A DNA stretch of 16,959 bases. Origin: PVC group bacterium (lineage in GTDB: Bacteria; Verrucomicrobiota; Kiritimatiellia; SS1-B-03-39; PXDE01). Shown piece after piece: positions 1-5,879 of this stretch. Each line of letters begins with the position of its first letter. The stretch's first letter is position 1. The DNA is taken from assembly GCA_003566475.1 (NCBI GenBank), contig PXDE01000378.1:1-16959 (forward strand). The letters run 5' to 3'. Made by a program: the position numbers and the translations under genes. The notes under the pieces were generated by a model. The model was given only the letters and a program-made list of their open reading frames with translations, had not been told where the DNA came from and searched no databases.

Positions 1-1
1 C

Positions 2-472
2 CTGGCCGGGCGGGCGGACTCGGCCGAGGCCGCCCGGGCCGAGTTGCGGGACCACCTCGATTCCGGCCGCGCCTGGGCGCGGTTCCAGGACATGGTGCGG
101 CGGCAGGGCGGCGATCCGGACGCGCTGACCCGGAAGGGCGGCCTCCCCGAGGCGCCGGCGCAGGAACCGCTGCCCGCGCCCCGATCCGGAACCGTGGCCC
201 GAGCCGACGCGCAGGCCATCGGCAAGGCGGTGCTGCTGCTCGGCGCAGGCCGGCGCAAGACCACGGACCGGGTCGACCACGCGGTGGGGATCACGGATCT
301 GGTGAAGATCGGCGAGGCGGTGACCGAAGGCCAGCCGCTGCTCACCGTACACCGCCGAGAGGGCGGCGGATGGGAGGAGGCCCGGGCCCTGCTCGAGGAC
401 GCCTTCGAGATCGTGGATGGCCCGGTGACCGCCCCTCCCCTTCTGGCCGACCGCCTGGACGCGGAATCATGA
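2..472 (+). CDS. deoA: Pyrimidine-nucleoside (thymidine) phosphorylase, C-terminal part, 5' end outside window
   Basis: About 156 residues of the C-terminal region of the thymidine/pyrimidine-nucleoside phosphorylase family, which splits (deoxy)uridine or thymidine with phosphate into base and (deoxy)ribose-1-phosphate in the cytosol. Visible family landmarks are the FQDMVRRQGGDPDAL segment, the RSGTV...IGKAVLLLGAGRRKTTD stretch and the VGITDLVKIGEAVTEGQPLL segment. Together these form the C-terminal PYNP domain that packs against the active-site domain. The frame is open to the first base of the window, so the catalytic N-terminal part lies upstream. The stop overlaps the start of the next gene as ATGA, so translational coupling with the purine phosphorylase is likely. 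The C-terminal half cannot separate a thymidine phosphorylase (DeoA) from a broader pyrimidine phosphorylase (Pdp), so the symbol is tentative. Family assignment is firm. Confidence 0.9.
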   Translation: MAGRADSAEAARAELRDHLDSGRAWARFQDMVRRQGGDPDALTRKGGLPEAPAQEPLPAPRSGTVARADAQAIGKAVLLLGAGRRKTTDRVDHAVGITDLVKIGEAVTEGQPLLTVHRREGGGWEEARALLEDAFEIVDGPVTAPPLLADRLDAES

Positions 473-1296
473 GCGTGCACATGGAGACGCTCGAAGCGGC
501 GGCGGCGGCGGTTCGGGACCGCTGGCCGGACTTCCGTCCGGATGGCGGCATGATCCTGGGCTCGGGCTGGAGTCCGCTGGCCGAGGCGCTGGACATCCAG
601 GACGTCCTCCCCTTCGACACCGTGCCGGGACTGGGCCGGGCGGGCGTCGAAGGCCATGCGGGCCGGATGCTGCGGGCGACCTGGGCCGACCGGTCGCTCC
701 TGGTGTTTCAGGGTCGCCGCCATTGGTACGAGGGCGAGGGCTGGACCCCGGTGGCGGTTCCGCCGTACCTGCTGACCACGCTCGGGGCCAGGGTGGCGCT
801 CATCACCAACGCGGCCGGGGGCATCCGGCCCGGCATGCGGCCGGGCGACCTGATGATCCTGTCCGACCACATCAGCCTGTTCGGCTCCGGGCCGCTGGTC
901 GGGCCCCATCGGGACATCTGGGGGCCGCGGTTTCCCGACATGTCCAATCTTTACGACCGCGACTTGCAGGAGACGCTGATCGAGGCGGGCCGGGGGGCCG
1001 GGGTTCCCCTGAGCCGCGGCGTCTATCTGGGCGCTCCCGGTCCCGTGTACGAGACCCCGGCCGAGATCCGGGCCTGGGGCACGCTGGGGGCCGACGCGGT
1101 GGGCATGTCGACGGTGCCCGAGGCCACGCTCTGCCATGCCGCCGGGATGCGGGTGGCCGGCCTGTCCTGCATCAGCAACCTCGCGGCCGGGCTGGGGGGC
1201 GCGCTGAGCCATCAGGAGGTCACCGAGGTGGCGGTGGCGGCCATGCCCGACCTCACCCGGGTGGTCCTGGGCTTCTGGGAGCGGGTCGCGCCATGA
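469..1296 (+). CDS. punA: Purine-nucleoside phosphorylase (PNP, trimeric class)
   Basis: 275 residues, the usual size of the low-molecular-mass (trimeric) purine-nucleoside phosphorylases that convert inosine, guanosine and their deoxy forms to base plus (deoxy)ribose-1-phosphate. Landmarks in order: the phosphate loop GMILGSGW near residues 27-34, QGRRHWYEG at 81-89 with the catalytic-region His85, ITNAAGGI at 112-119, the GVYLGAPGPVYETPAEIR segment at 184-201 with Glu198 placed to contact the purine, GADAVGMST at 207-215, and SNLAAGL at 236-242 with Asn237 as the purine-contacting Asn. The start at 469 (ATGA overlap with the upstream stop) gives the expected N terminus. A second ATG at 481 is possible. 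No strong Shine-Dalgarno precedes either, which fits coupled translation. It ends in another ATGA overlap with the cytidine deaminase gene. Substrate preference cannot be read from sequence alone. Confidence 0.93.
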   Translation: MSVHMETLEAAAAAVRDRWPDFRPDGGMILGSGWSPLAEALDIQDVLPFDTVPGLGRAGVEGHAGRMLRATWADRSLLVFQGRRHWYEGEGWTPVAVPPYLLTTLGARVALITNAAGGIRPGMRPGDLMILSDHISLFGSGPLVGPHRDIWGPRFPDMSNLYDRDLQETLIEAGRGAGVPLSRGVYLGAPGPVYETPAEIRAWGTLGADAVGMSTVPEATLCHAAGMRVAGLSCISNLAAGLGGALSHQEVTEVAVAAMPDLTRVVLGFWERVAP

Positions 1297-1703
1297 CCCC
1301 CGACTGGCCCGCCCTGCTCGCGGCCGCCGCCGCCGTCCGGGAGCGGGCCCACGCGCCCTATTCCGGCTACCGGGTGGGCGCGGCGGTGCTGACCGCCGAC
1401 GGCTCCACCCATGTCGGGACCAATGTCGAGAACGCCTCCTACGGGCTCACGATGTGCGCCGAGCGGACGGCGGCGGGGACGGCGGTCGCGGCGGGGACTC
1501 CGGAACTGGTCGCCTGCGCCATCGTGGCCGGGGGCGAGGATCTGCCCATGCCCTGCGGGGCCTGCCGTCAGGTGCTCATGGAGCTGGGGGGTCCCGACCT
1601 GCTCTGCGCGGTGGCCCGGGTGGAGGATCTGGAGCATCCGACCCGGTTCCGGCTCGGCGATCTGCTTCCCCACGCCTTCCGACTGAACCCGCCCCCCGCC
1701 TGA
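1293..1703 (+). CDS. cdd: Cytidine deaminase
   Basis: 136 residues, typical of the small homotetrameric cytidine deaminases that hydrolyse cytidine and deoxycytidine to uridine and deoxyuridine. The zinc site is complete: CAE at residues 55-57 (Cys55 as ligand, Glu57 as the proton shuttle) and PCGAC at 87-91 (Cys88 and Cys91). The substrate-binding NVENASYG segment (44-51) and the N-terminal PYSGYRVGAAV signature (22-32) are also present. The start overlaps the preceding stop as ATGA, with a GGGAG about 11 bases upstream inside the PNP gene. In this operon it would supply uridine or deoxyuridine to the pyrimidine phosphorylase two genes upstream, completing a salvage route for pyrimidine and purine nucleosides. 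Family identification is secure. Confidence 0.95.
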   Translation: MTPDWPALLAAAAAVRERAHAPYSGYRVGAAVLTADGSTHVGTNVENASYGLTMCAERTAAGTAVAAGTPELVACAIVAGGEDLPMPCGACRQVLMELGGPDLLCAVARVEDLEHPTRFRLGDLLPHAFRLNPPPA

Positions 1704-1716
1704 GGATGCACCGGGC

Positions 1717-2301
1717 ATGAAGGGCCTCGACCCTCTGTTCAAGCGGCCCAGCCAGCTTGCCGTGCTTCGGGTGCTCCACTATGCGCAGGGCCCGCTCACC
1801 GGGCGGGACGTCGAACGGCGCGCGGGCCTGGCCAACCGGACGGTGATGGAGGCGCTGACCGCGCTCACCGACCTCAACGCGGTGCGGGTCGAACCCGGCC
1901 CTCACAGCTACCAGTTCCGGATCAACCGCAACCACTATTTCGTGGCCCGGGCGGTGAAGGCGGCCTTCGAGGCCGAGGACCTGTTCTGGGACGACCTCCG
2001 CAAGACGGTCCGGCGGCTGGTGGTGCCCCGCCCGCTGGCGGCGGTGGCCACCGGCCGCATCGTCCGCGAGGAGCGGCTGACCGGCGGGCCGCTGGAGCTT
2101 ACCCTGCTCTTCTCCAGCGGCCGCAACCGCATCTCCGCCTACCGGTGCTGGGAGCAGCTCGCCGAGACCGTCCAGGACCGCTACTCCATCCGCCTCGAAT
2201 CCAACTGGCTCGACGTCAACATCATGGACCACGCCGAGTTCGACACCCTGTGGCGCCGGGTCGAGCGAGAGGGCATGCTGCTCTTCGGGCGGCTGCCCTG
2301 A
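1717..2301 (+). CDS. Winged-helix protein with degenerate nucleotidyltransferase-like C-terminal half
   Basis: 194 residues. Residues about 12-70 read as a winged helix-turn-helix (LAVLRVL, then LTGRDVERRAGLANRTVMEA, then a wing around VRVEPGPHSYQFRIN). Residues about 97-190 resemble in layout the small nucleotidyltransferase domains often joined to such HTHs. The hallmark G-S...SD-x-D residues are not seen: the GS position reads ATGR (111-114), and the strand that should carry the aspartates reads GPLELTLLF (124-132). If the fold is right, it is probably catalytically dead and acts as a regulatory or binding module. It begins 13 bases after the cdd stop, with GAGGA overlapping that stop as ribosome binding site, so it is probably the last gene of the nucleoside operon. 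A local transcription regulator is one plausible role. The HTH is fairly clear, the second domain is an inference, and no specific function can be assigned. Confidence 0.6.
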   Translation: MKGLDPLFKRPSQLAVLRVLHYAQGPLTGRDVERRAGLANRTVMEALTALTDLNAVRVEPGPHSYQFRINRNHYFVARAVKAAFEAEDLFWDDLRKTVRRLVVPRPLAAVATGRIVREERLTGGPLELTLLFSSGRNRISAYRCWEQLAETVQDRYSIRLESNWLDVNIMDHAEFDTLWRRVEREGMLLFGRLP

Positions 2302-2320
2302 GCCGCGCAATTGGAACACA

Positions 2321-2347
2321 GAGGTCACGGAGGTTACGGAGGTTCGC
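2321..2347 (+). repeat. Three tandem 9-bp repeats
   Basis: Three consecutive 9-mers of the type GAGGTNACG (GAGGTCACG, GAGGTTACG, GAGGTTCGC) lie just after the last gene of the nucleoside operon. They are preceded by AACACA and followed by a purine-rich run. Similar short tandem spacers are familiar downstream of genes in many environmental genomes. No function is evident. Confidence 0.7.
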
Positions 2348-2420
2348 GGAGGGGGGAGAGAAGAGGGGGGAACCGCCGCGTGCTGCCGCTTCGCGGAATA
2401 CGCGGGCCGGGCCGAATGGA

Positions 2421-2448
2421 CCCTACTTCGCGCAGCCGCTTCGTAGGG
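2421..2448. repeat. Palindromic repeat CCCTAC...GTAGGG, copy 1
   Basis: CCCTAC (2421-2426) pairs with GTAGGG (2443-2448) around a G/C-rich loop and is followed by CAAGC. A second copy with the same outer stem and the same CAAGC tail lies at 8078-8110, and a variant with CCGAC/GTCGG stem arms and a CAAGT tail lies at 8004-8029. This indicates a dispersed palindromic family confined to spacers in this window. Confidence 0.65.
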
Positions 2449-2537
2449 CAAGCGGCGAATGGACGGGAAAGGGGGCCAGGACAGAGACTGTGGGCAAGAA
2501 TCGCCAAGGACATTCGGCCGTAGGCGACCCCGGAAGA

Positions 2538-2586
2538 CGCCCAATCGGAATTGGGCGCCACCGTAGCTCCCACTTCCAAGTGGGAG
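2538..2586. repeat. Two adjacent hairpins downstream of the nucleoside operon
   Basis: The first hairpin pairs CGCCCAAT (2538-2545) with ATTGGGCG (2550-2557). The second is a near-perfect 20-bp palindrome, CTCCCACTT-CC-AAGTGGGAG (2567-2586). They could stop or stabilise transcripts of the upstream plus-strand operon, but no clean T-run follows (the next bases are TTTCCG), so an intrinsic terminator is not claimed. Confidence 0.55.
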
Positions 2587-2611
2587 TTTCCGTATGCTCG
2601 CGGACCTGTGC

Positions 2612-2783
2612 CCCTTAGCCCAAGGCATCGCCCAGGGGAAGAGGGCCCACCGATGCGGCCTGAAGGGCCGCGTTGGATCCTCGGAAAGCGCCCTTTCGCG
2701 CCAGGGGCCCTGGCCTAACCCGGCCCTACAGGCCGGATGCGCTTCTCGCCATGTGGCCCCAGCCCGTTGGGCTGGGCTAAGGG
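2612..2783. repeat. Segment bounded by 11-bp inverted repeats, with internal hairpins
   Basis: CCCTTAGCCCA at 2612-2622 is the exact reverse complement of TGGGCTAAGGG at 2773-2783. Between them are compact palindromes, GCGGCC...GGCCGC near 2655-2671 and CCGGCC...GGCCGG near 2721-2736, plus AGCCCGTTGGGCT near the right end. There is no credible reading frame. It resembles a small non-autonomous palindromic element (MITE- or BIME-like), different in sequence from the families near 4.5, 5.1 and 15.5 kb. Confidence 0.5.
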
Positions 2784-2872
2784 AACGCGACCCTGCGGGC
2801 CGCCGCGGATCCGACCGGCCAAGCGGAATCACCGCAGTCCGCAATGCGGCCACGAAGGTGCCTCCGGATCCA

Positions 2873-2959
2873 GGTTCAGTAGCCGGATGGCTCGACACCG
2901 GCGGCCGGGGCCGCGCATGAACCCCGAAGGTCCACCGGCTGGTGCCGGCGGCTACGAGG
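2873..2959. repeat. 87-bp dispersed repeat, copy 1
   Basis: This 87-bp segment matches 5277-5363 in the same orientation with 8 mismatches by eye and no gaps. It contains a CCGGC-TGGT-GCCGG hairpin near its right end and overlaps the stop codon of the small membrane-protein gene at 2952. In both copies the element lies at or just beyond the 3' end of a minus-strand gene. Confidence 0.8.
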
Positions 2960-3191
2960 GCGGGCGGGCGCGGAGAGACGCGATGATCCCCGCCCCGAGA
3001 ATCGCCGCCGAAACCAGCAGGCCGCCCCAGACCACCGTTGGCACCGCACGCCAGGTGGTGGCCGCAAGCCTCAGCGCCCCGAAGGCCAGAAAGCCCGCCG
3101 CCAGCCCGGCGAAGACACAGGTCAGCAGAAACCCGGTCAGCGCCACCCGGGCAGCCCGTCCCTTGCTCCCCTGCGTCCATCGTTCCGCCAT
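2952..3191 (-). CDS. Small two-helix membrane protein, hypothetical
   Basis: 79 residues if started at the ATG of MAERWTQGSK. A short basic N terminus (to about residue 16) is followed by two hydrophobic segments, near residues 18-42 (VALTGFLLTCVFAGLAAGFL...) and 49-74 (VPTVVWGGLLVSAAILGAGI...), and a short basic tail. That predicts a two-helix inner-membrane protein. The frame stays open 54 bases further upstream, but only through the GGATGG microsatellite, which would add a Trp/Met/Gly-rich peptide, so the internal ATG (3191, or 3197) is preferred. No convincing Shine-Dalgarno is visible. It lies downstream of the DUF299 gene on the same strand across a long low-complexity spacer. Its stop codon is inside the 87-bp dispersed repeat. 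The family is not recognised, and an accidental ORF is possible though less likely given the clean helices. Confidence 0.55.
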   Translation of the reverse strand: MAERWTQGSKGRAARVALTGFLLTCVFAGLAAGFLAFGALRLAATTWRAVPTVVWGGLLVSAAILGAGIIASLRARPPS

Positions 3192-3195
3192 GGTC

Positions 3196-3275
3196 ATCCA
3201 TCCAACCATCCACCCATCCAACCATTCAACCATCCAGCCATCCACTCATCCAACCATCCACTCATCCAACCATCC
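3196..3275 (-). repeat. GGAT-type microsatellite, copy 1
   Basis: About 80 bases of imperfect 4-bp units, read on the minus strand as GGATGGTTGGATGAGTGGATGG-like sequence. The same low-complexity pattern recurs at 8527-8575. Closely spaced GG pairs separated by AT, TT or TGAGT make two-tier G-quadruplexes on the minus strand possible. It lies immediately upstream of the small membrane-protein start and in the spacer after the DUF299 gene. Confidence 0.75.
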
Positions 3276-3414
3276 CCCCCTCACCACTCCCCTCCGGCGA
3301 GGCTTCGATCCGCCCACCGCGCCATCCCCTCATCCCACATCCGCTGCCTCCATCCCCTCTCCTCCCTCCCACCGGGGGAAGCCTCGCCCATCTCAGCCCA
3401 CCGTCCCTATCCCA
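3276..3414. other. Strongly pyrimidine-rich spacer, no gene
   Basis: The plus strand here is mainly C and T, with G confined to a few short clusters. Two related motifs, CTCCGGCGAGGCTTC and CGGGGGAAGCCTCG, form short stems. No reading frame with coding character and no RNA gene is recognised. Together with the adjoining microsatellite it makes the transcript downstream of the DUF299 gene G/A-rich. Confidence 0.5.
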
Positions 3415-4302
3415 TCAAGCGTCGGGATGGTACATGAGATCCCGCCGCGGGAGGTCGAGGGATTCGAGCACCTCGGCGGCCGTGGTCTCCACCGTCTTGG
3501 CGGTGGTGTCCACGATCGGCAGGCCGAGGGCGCGGCACTCCTTCTCGGCCCAGACCACCTCCTGGATCACCGCCCGCAGGCTGGTGTAGGGAAGTCGGTC
3601 GGCCTGCTCTTCGGCGATCCGGCGGTCGAACGCCTCGAACCGCTCCTTCCGGATCTCGTAGAGGTGGCGGGGCCGCATGGTGAGGGCCACCGCGCGCTTC
3701 CGCAGCTTCCGGAGTTCGTCGGGAAACCCGGTCTCGGGCGCGATGGCCACGTTGGCCACGTGGTAGCCCATGAAGCCCAGGTAGTAGGAGGTCGGGCTCT
3801 TGCTGACGCGGCTCAGGCCGACGATGACGATCTCGGCCTGGTGCAGGGTCTCGACGCGCCGGCCGTCGTCGTGCTGGGCGGTGAACTCCAGCGCCGCGAT
3901 CCGGCGGAAGTAGGCGGGACTGGCCCGGTGGAGCCGTCGCACCTCATGGACCGGCCGGGCGCCGGTGGCCTCCTGGAGGAACTCCACCAGGCTCACCGTG
4001 AGGTCGTGGCAGGGAATGGACCGGCGCTGGCAGAAGGCGCGGACCCTGGCCTTGGCGGCCGGACTCACCAGCGCATGGAGGACGAGCAGCTTTCCCCGGG
4101 CGGGCAGCGCGTCCAGGGTGGCCACCACCTCCTCCTCGTGGGCCTGGAACACATGATAGACCAGCTCGGTGTGGAGTCCCGGGAACTGGGTGAGCACCGC
4201 GTTGACCAGGTGGTCGGCCAGGCTCCCGGTGCCGTCGGAGATGACGTGGATCTTATACCTGGTTGGGCGGGGGGTCCGGCGGGTCTTGGCATGGACTGGC
4301 AT
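3415..4302 (-). CDS. ppsR: PEP synthase / PPDK regulatory protein (DUF299 bifunctional kinase-pyrophosphorylase)
   Basis: 295 residues from the chosen ATG, close to the usual 270-280 of the family. DUF299 proteins switch PEP synthase or pyruvate phosphate dikinase off by ADP-dependent phosphorylation of a threonine and on by phosphate-dependent removal, so they gate pyruvate-to-PEP flux. Landmarks: HVISDGTGS near the N terminus (about 19-27), the RRLHRASPAYFRRIAALEF stretch followed by the HDDG motif (144-147), the P-loop-like GLSRVSKSPTS (162-172) where GxSRTSKTPTS is typical, and the closing TTAKTVETTAAEVL segment. The frame extends to a GTG at 4407, but the extra 35 residues are low-complexity and unlike the family, so the ATG at 4302 is preferred. 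It has no clear Shine-Dalgarno. The target enzyme is not in the window, so PpsR versus PPDK-RP cannot be decided. Confidence 0.92.
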   Translation of the reverse strand: MPVHAKTRRTPRPTRYKIHVISDGTGSLADHLVNAVLTQFPGLHTELVYHVFQAHEEEVVATLDALPARGKLLVLHALVSPAAKARVRAFCQRRSIPCHDLTVSLVEFLQEATGARPVHEVRRLHRASPAYFRRIAALEFTAQHDDGRRVETLHQAEIVIVGLSRVSKSPTSYYLGFMGYHVANVAIAPETGFPDELRKLRKRAVALTMRPRHLYEIRKERFEAFDRRIAEEQADRLPYTSLRAVIQEVVWAEKECRALGLPIVDTTAKTVETTAAEVLESLDLPRRDLMYHPDA

Positions 4303-4443
4303 GCCCGGATCATAGGCACGTGCGGCCCAGGCGGCGAGCCGGAAACGGCGGGATCCATCGGCGGAACCCGCTCCGGAAGAGGCCGAAGCCGCGTGATCCC
4401 GCTTCACGCATTCGCATCTGCCTGACGAAGCACATGCTCATCC

Positions 4444-4584
4444 TTGAGTCGCCCCTTCAGGGCTCTTGGTTATAGGAGATACCTATCCCCAGGGCTTTCG
4501 CCCTGGGCTGGCCTGAGTCGCCCCTTCGGGGCTCTGCTTCGGTCGTCCTGGCGTCTGGATCCCAAGCCCCGGAGGGGCGATTCA
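4444..4584. repeat. Composite palindromic repeat family D (GTCGCCCC...GGGGC)
   Basis: Three copies of a TGAGTCGCCCCTTCGGGGCT-type palindrome occur: 4444-4466 and 4514-4535 in the same orientation, and 4565-4584 inverted. Between the first two is a longer hairpin, CCCAGGGC-TTTC-GCCCTGGG (about 4488-4507), and a small ATAGG/CCTAT stem. The layout (short palindrome, longer CCCAGGG hairpin, short palindrome) matches the repeats around the transposase at 15.5-16.3 kb, although the flanking palindrome sequence differs. No gene is credible here. Confidence 0.7.
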
Positions 4585-4680
4585 GTCCAGCCTGGGCCGC
4601 GAGGCCCAGAAACCCGGTCATTCCAACGCTTGGAGCCCTGAAGGGGTTGGGTGCGACATATCCAACGCGTTCGACGGAAT

Positions 4681-4781
4681 GGACGCAACCCCTTTGGGGT
4701 TGGTCGATGGGGCGACACGACCCCAGGGTAGCGGCAAGGCCGCAACCCTGGGCTGGCGGACGGTACCCCGTTGGGGTTCGG
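4681..4781 (-). repeat. Composite palindromic repeat family U, unit 1 (reverse orientation)
   Basis: Order: GGACGCAACCCC-TTT-GGGGTTGG (4681-4703), then a hairpin running from ACCCCAGGGTAGCGGC through GCCGCAACCCTGGGC, then GGTACCCCGTTGGGGTTCGG ending at 4781. It is the reverse complement in layout of the units at 15466-15557 and 16217-16314, and about 11 kb from them. The apical stem reads CGGC-AAG-GCCG, directly preceded by GTAG. Confidence 0.8.
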
Positions 4782-5042
4782 CCCGTCTTCGTCAGACTAC
4801 GCCGGGCAGGCCAGTGGCAGGGCGGCATGCGGCGCGCTCGCCGATCCAGCCCCCTCCGGGGGAAGTGAAAGCGGTGTCGTGCAACAGACGGTGCGTTTCG
4901 ACAGAGGATGCCCATGGTTCCAGGTGCGGCGCGGCTCCGTTGTGAGGCCCGTACCACCGCAGTCCATGGGAACGTGCAGGGACGAACCCGGCCCGGCGGA
5001 TTCTTCAGCCTAGATCCGACAATTGGCACAGACCAGACCTGC
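4782..5042. other. Gene-free spacer between repeat clusters
   Basis: About 260 bases with open frames on several strands but no recognisable protein, start context or RNA gene. It contains a short CCCCCTCCGGGGG palindrome near 4850-4862. Otherwise it is anonymous sequence lying between two palindromic repeat clusters. Confidence 0.45.
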
Positions 5043-5242
5043 TGCGACCCCTCCGGGGGCGGTCCTGTTCTGGGGCGCAAGATCCGGGGGTGTCGCTCCG
5101 CTTACCCCCGGCTAATGGCTTGCACCCCTCCGGGGTGCACCCGACTCATGCGACCCCGGAGGGGTCGTAGCGATTAGCCGGGGGTCGAGCGACGCGACAC
5201 CCCCGGAACCCGGATCTGTTACACCCGACCCCGGAGGGGTCG
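5043..5242. repeat. Composite palindromic repeat family E with long inverted arms
   Basis: The left arm 5084-5116 (beginning CCGGGGGTGTCGC, ending CCCCCGGCTAAT) is an imperfect inverted copy of the right arm 5173-5206 (beginning ATTAGCCGGGGG, ending GCGACACCCCCGG). The interior holds two hairpins, GCACCCC-TCC-GGGGTGC (5122-5138) and CGACCCC-GGA-GGGGTCG (5151-5167). The same CGACCCCGGAGGGGTCG recurs at 5226-5242, and a related CGACCCCTCCGGGGG lies at 5045-5059. Folded, the block could form a cruciform or branched structure. No coding content. Confidence 0.8.
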
Positions 5243-5276
5243 CAGCATCTTCGGACGGCATGAACCGTCGGCTCTG

Positions 5277-5363
5277 GATTCAGTAGCCGGATGGCTCGAC
5301 ACCGGAGGTCGTGGCCGTGCATGAACCCCGAAGATCCACCGGCTGGCGCCGGCAGCTACGAGG
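5277..5363. repeat. 87-bp dispersed repeat, copy 2
   Basis: Matches 2873-2959 in the same orientation with 8 mismatches and no gaps. It ends about 20 bases beyond the stop of the response regulator (5383, minus strand). The CCGGC-TGGC-GCCGG hairpin keeps its stem and differs from copy 1 only in the loop, followed by another GGCTGGCACCGG motif. Position just past gene ends suggests a transcript-end or stability element, or a mobile repeat tolerated there. Confidence 0.8.
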
Positions 5364-5382
5364 ATCGGCTGGCACCGGCGGG

Positions 5383-5877
5383 TTACTGATCTGAGGCCCG
5401 CTGGGCGATGGCTTCGAGGATGCGGGGGGCGTCGAGGACGGGGAGGAACGGCTTGAGATCCCGCTCCCCGGCCAGGACGAAGATGGTGAGCTCGTTGCGC
5501 ACCACCGCCTGAAGGGCCTCCGGGGTCCACGGCTTGGCGATGTAGTGGTCGAGCCCGGCCTCGTTGACCGCCCGGACCGTGTCCTCGAGGCCCGCCTGCC
5601 CGGTGACCAGCACCTTGCGGGCCTCGCGCGCGCCCTTGCGGCCGTTCAGATCGACCAGGAAGTCCACCCCGGTAGTTCCGGGGAGCCGGTGATCGCAGAG
5701 CACGAGCCCGAGGTCGGCCTTCTCGCCGTCCAGGCTTTCCACGACCTCCCGGGCCTCGTCCGCGTCGACCGCGGCCTCGATCCGGAACACGGCCGAGAAG
5801 GGCTGGAGATCCCGAAGCAGGGCCTCCCGCACTTCGGCTTCATCTTCCACGCACAGGATCACCACTTGCCGTTCCAT
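5383..5877 (-). CDS. Single-domain response regulator
   Basis: 164 residues: one receiver domain with no DNA-binding or enzymatic output. The phosphorylation site is complete: acidic pair Glu11-Asp12 (CVEDE), phospho-acceptor Asp62 in LVLCDHRLPG, Thr92 in VLVTGQAG, and Lys115-Pro116 in YIAKPW. About 45 residues follow (ALQAVVRNEL...ILEAIAQRASDQ), probably helical. The start at 5877 is chosen because AGGGAG lies 6 bases upstream. The longer frame to 5964 would run back into the kinase gene. The ATG falls 2 bases after the kinase stop, so the two are surely co-transcribed and probably coupled. The protein most likely receives phosphate from that kinase and acts by protein-protein contact or as an intermediate in a phosphorelay. 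The downstream target is unknown. Confidence 0.92.
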   Translation of the reverse strand: MERQVVILCVEDEAEVREALLRDLQPFSAVFRIEAAVDADEAREVVESLDGEKADLGLVLCDHRLPGTTGVDFLVDLNGRKGAREARKVLVTGQAGLEDTVRAVNEAGLDHYIAKPWTPEALQAVVRNELTIFVLAGERDLKPFLPVLDAPRILEAIAQRASDQ

Positions 5878-5879
5878 GT

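Noticed and set aside
2567..2586. Rho-independent terminator after the nucleoside operon
   Set aside because: The 9-bp stem is good, but no T-run follows it and it lies more than 260 bases after the last stop, so it is listed only as a hairpin.
1576..3225. 549-residue minus-strand frame opposite cdd and the winged-helix gene
   Set aside because: It is antisense to two recognised genes and crosses several non-coding repeats.
3196..3275. CRISPR array
   Set aside because: Units are 4-bp imperfect microsatellite steps, with no constant repeat of 23-47 bp and no unique spacers. The U-family units are also too few and irregularly spaced, and no cas gene is present.
4303..4407. GTG start of the DUF299 protein at 4407
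   Set aside because: The extra 35 residues are Ala/Ser/Gly/Arg-rich and outside the conserved domain, and the internal ATG gives the family length.
2737..4425. 562-residue plus-strand frame across the repeat region and the DUF299 gene
   Set aside because: It runs through palindromes, the microsatellite (giving HPTIHPSNH-type peptide) and antisense to a recognised gene, so it is not a plausible protein.
4457..5080. 207-residue minus-strand frame in the 4.4-5.1 kb spacer
   Set aside because: It consists largely of translated palindromic repeats (families D and U), with no start context and no recognisable family.
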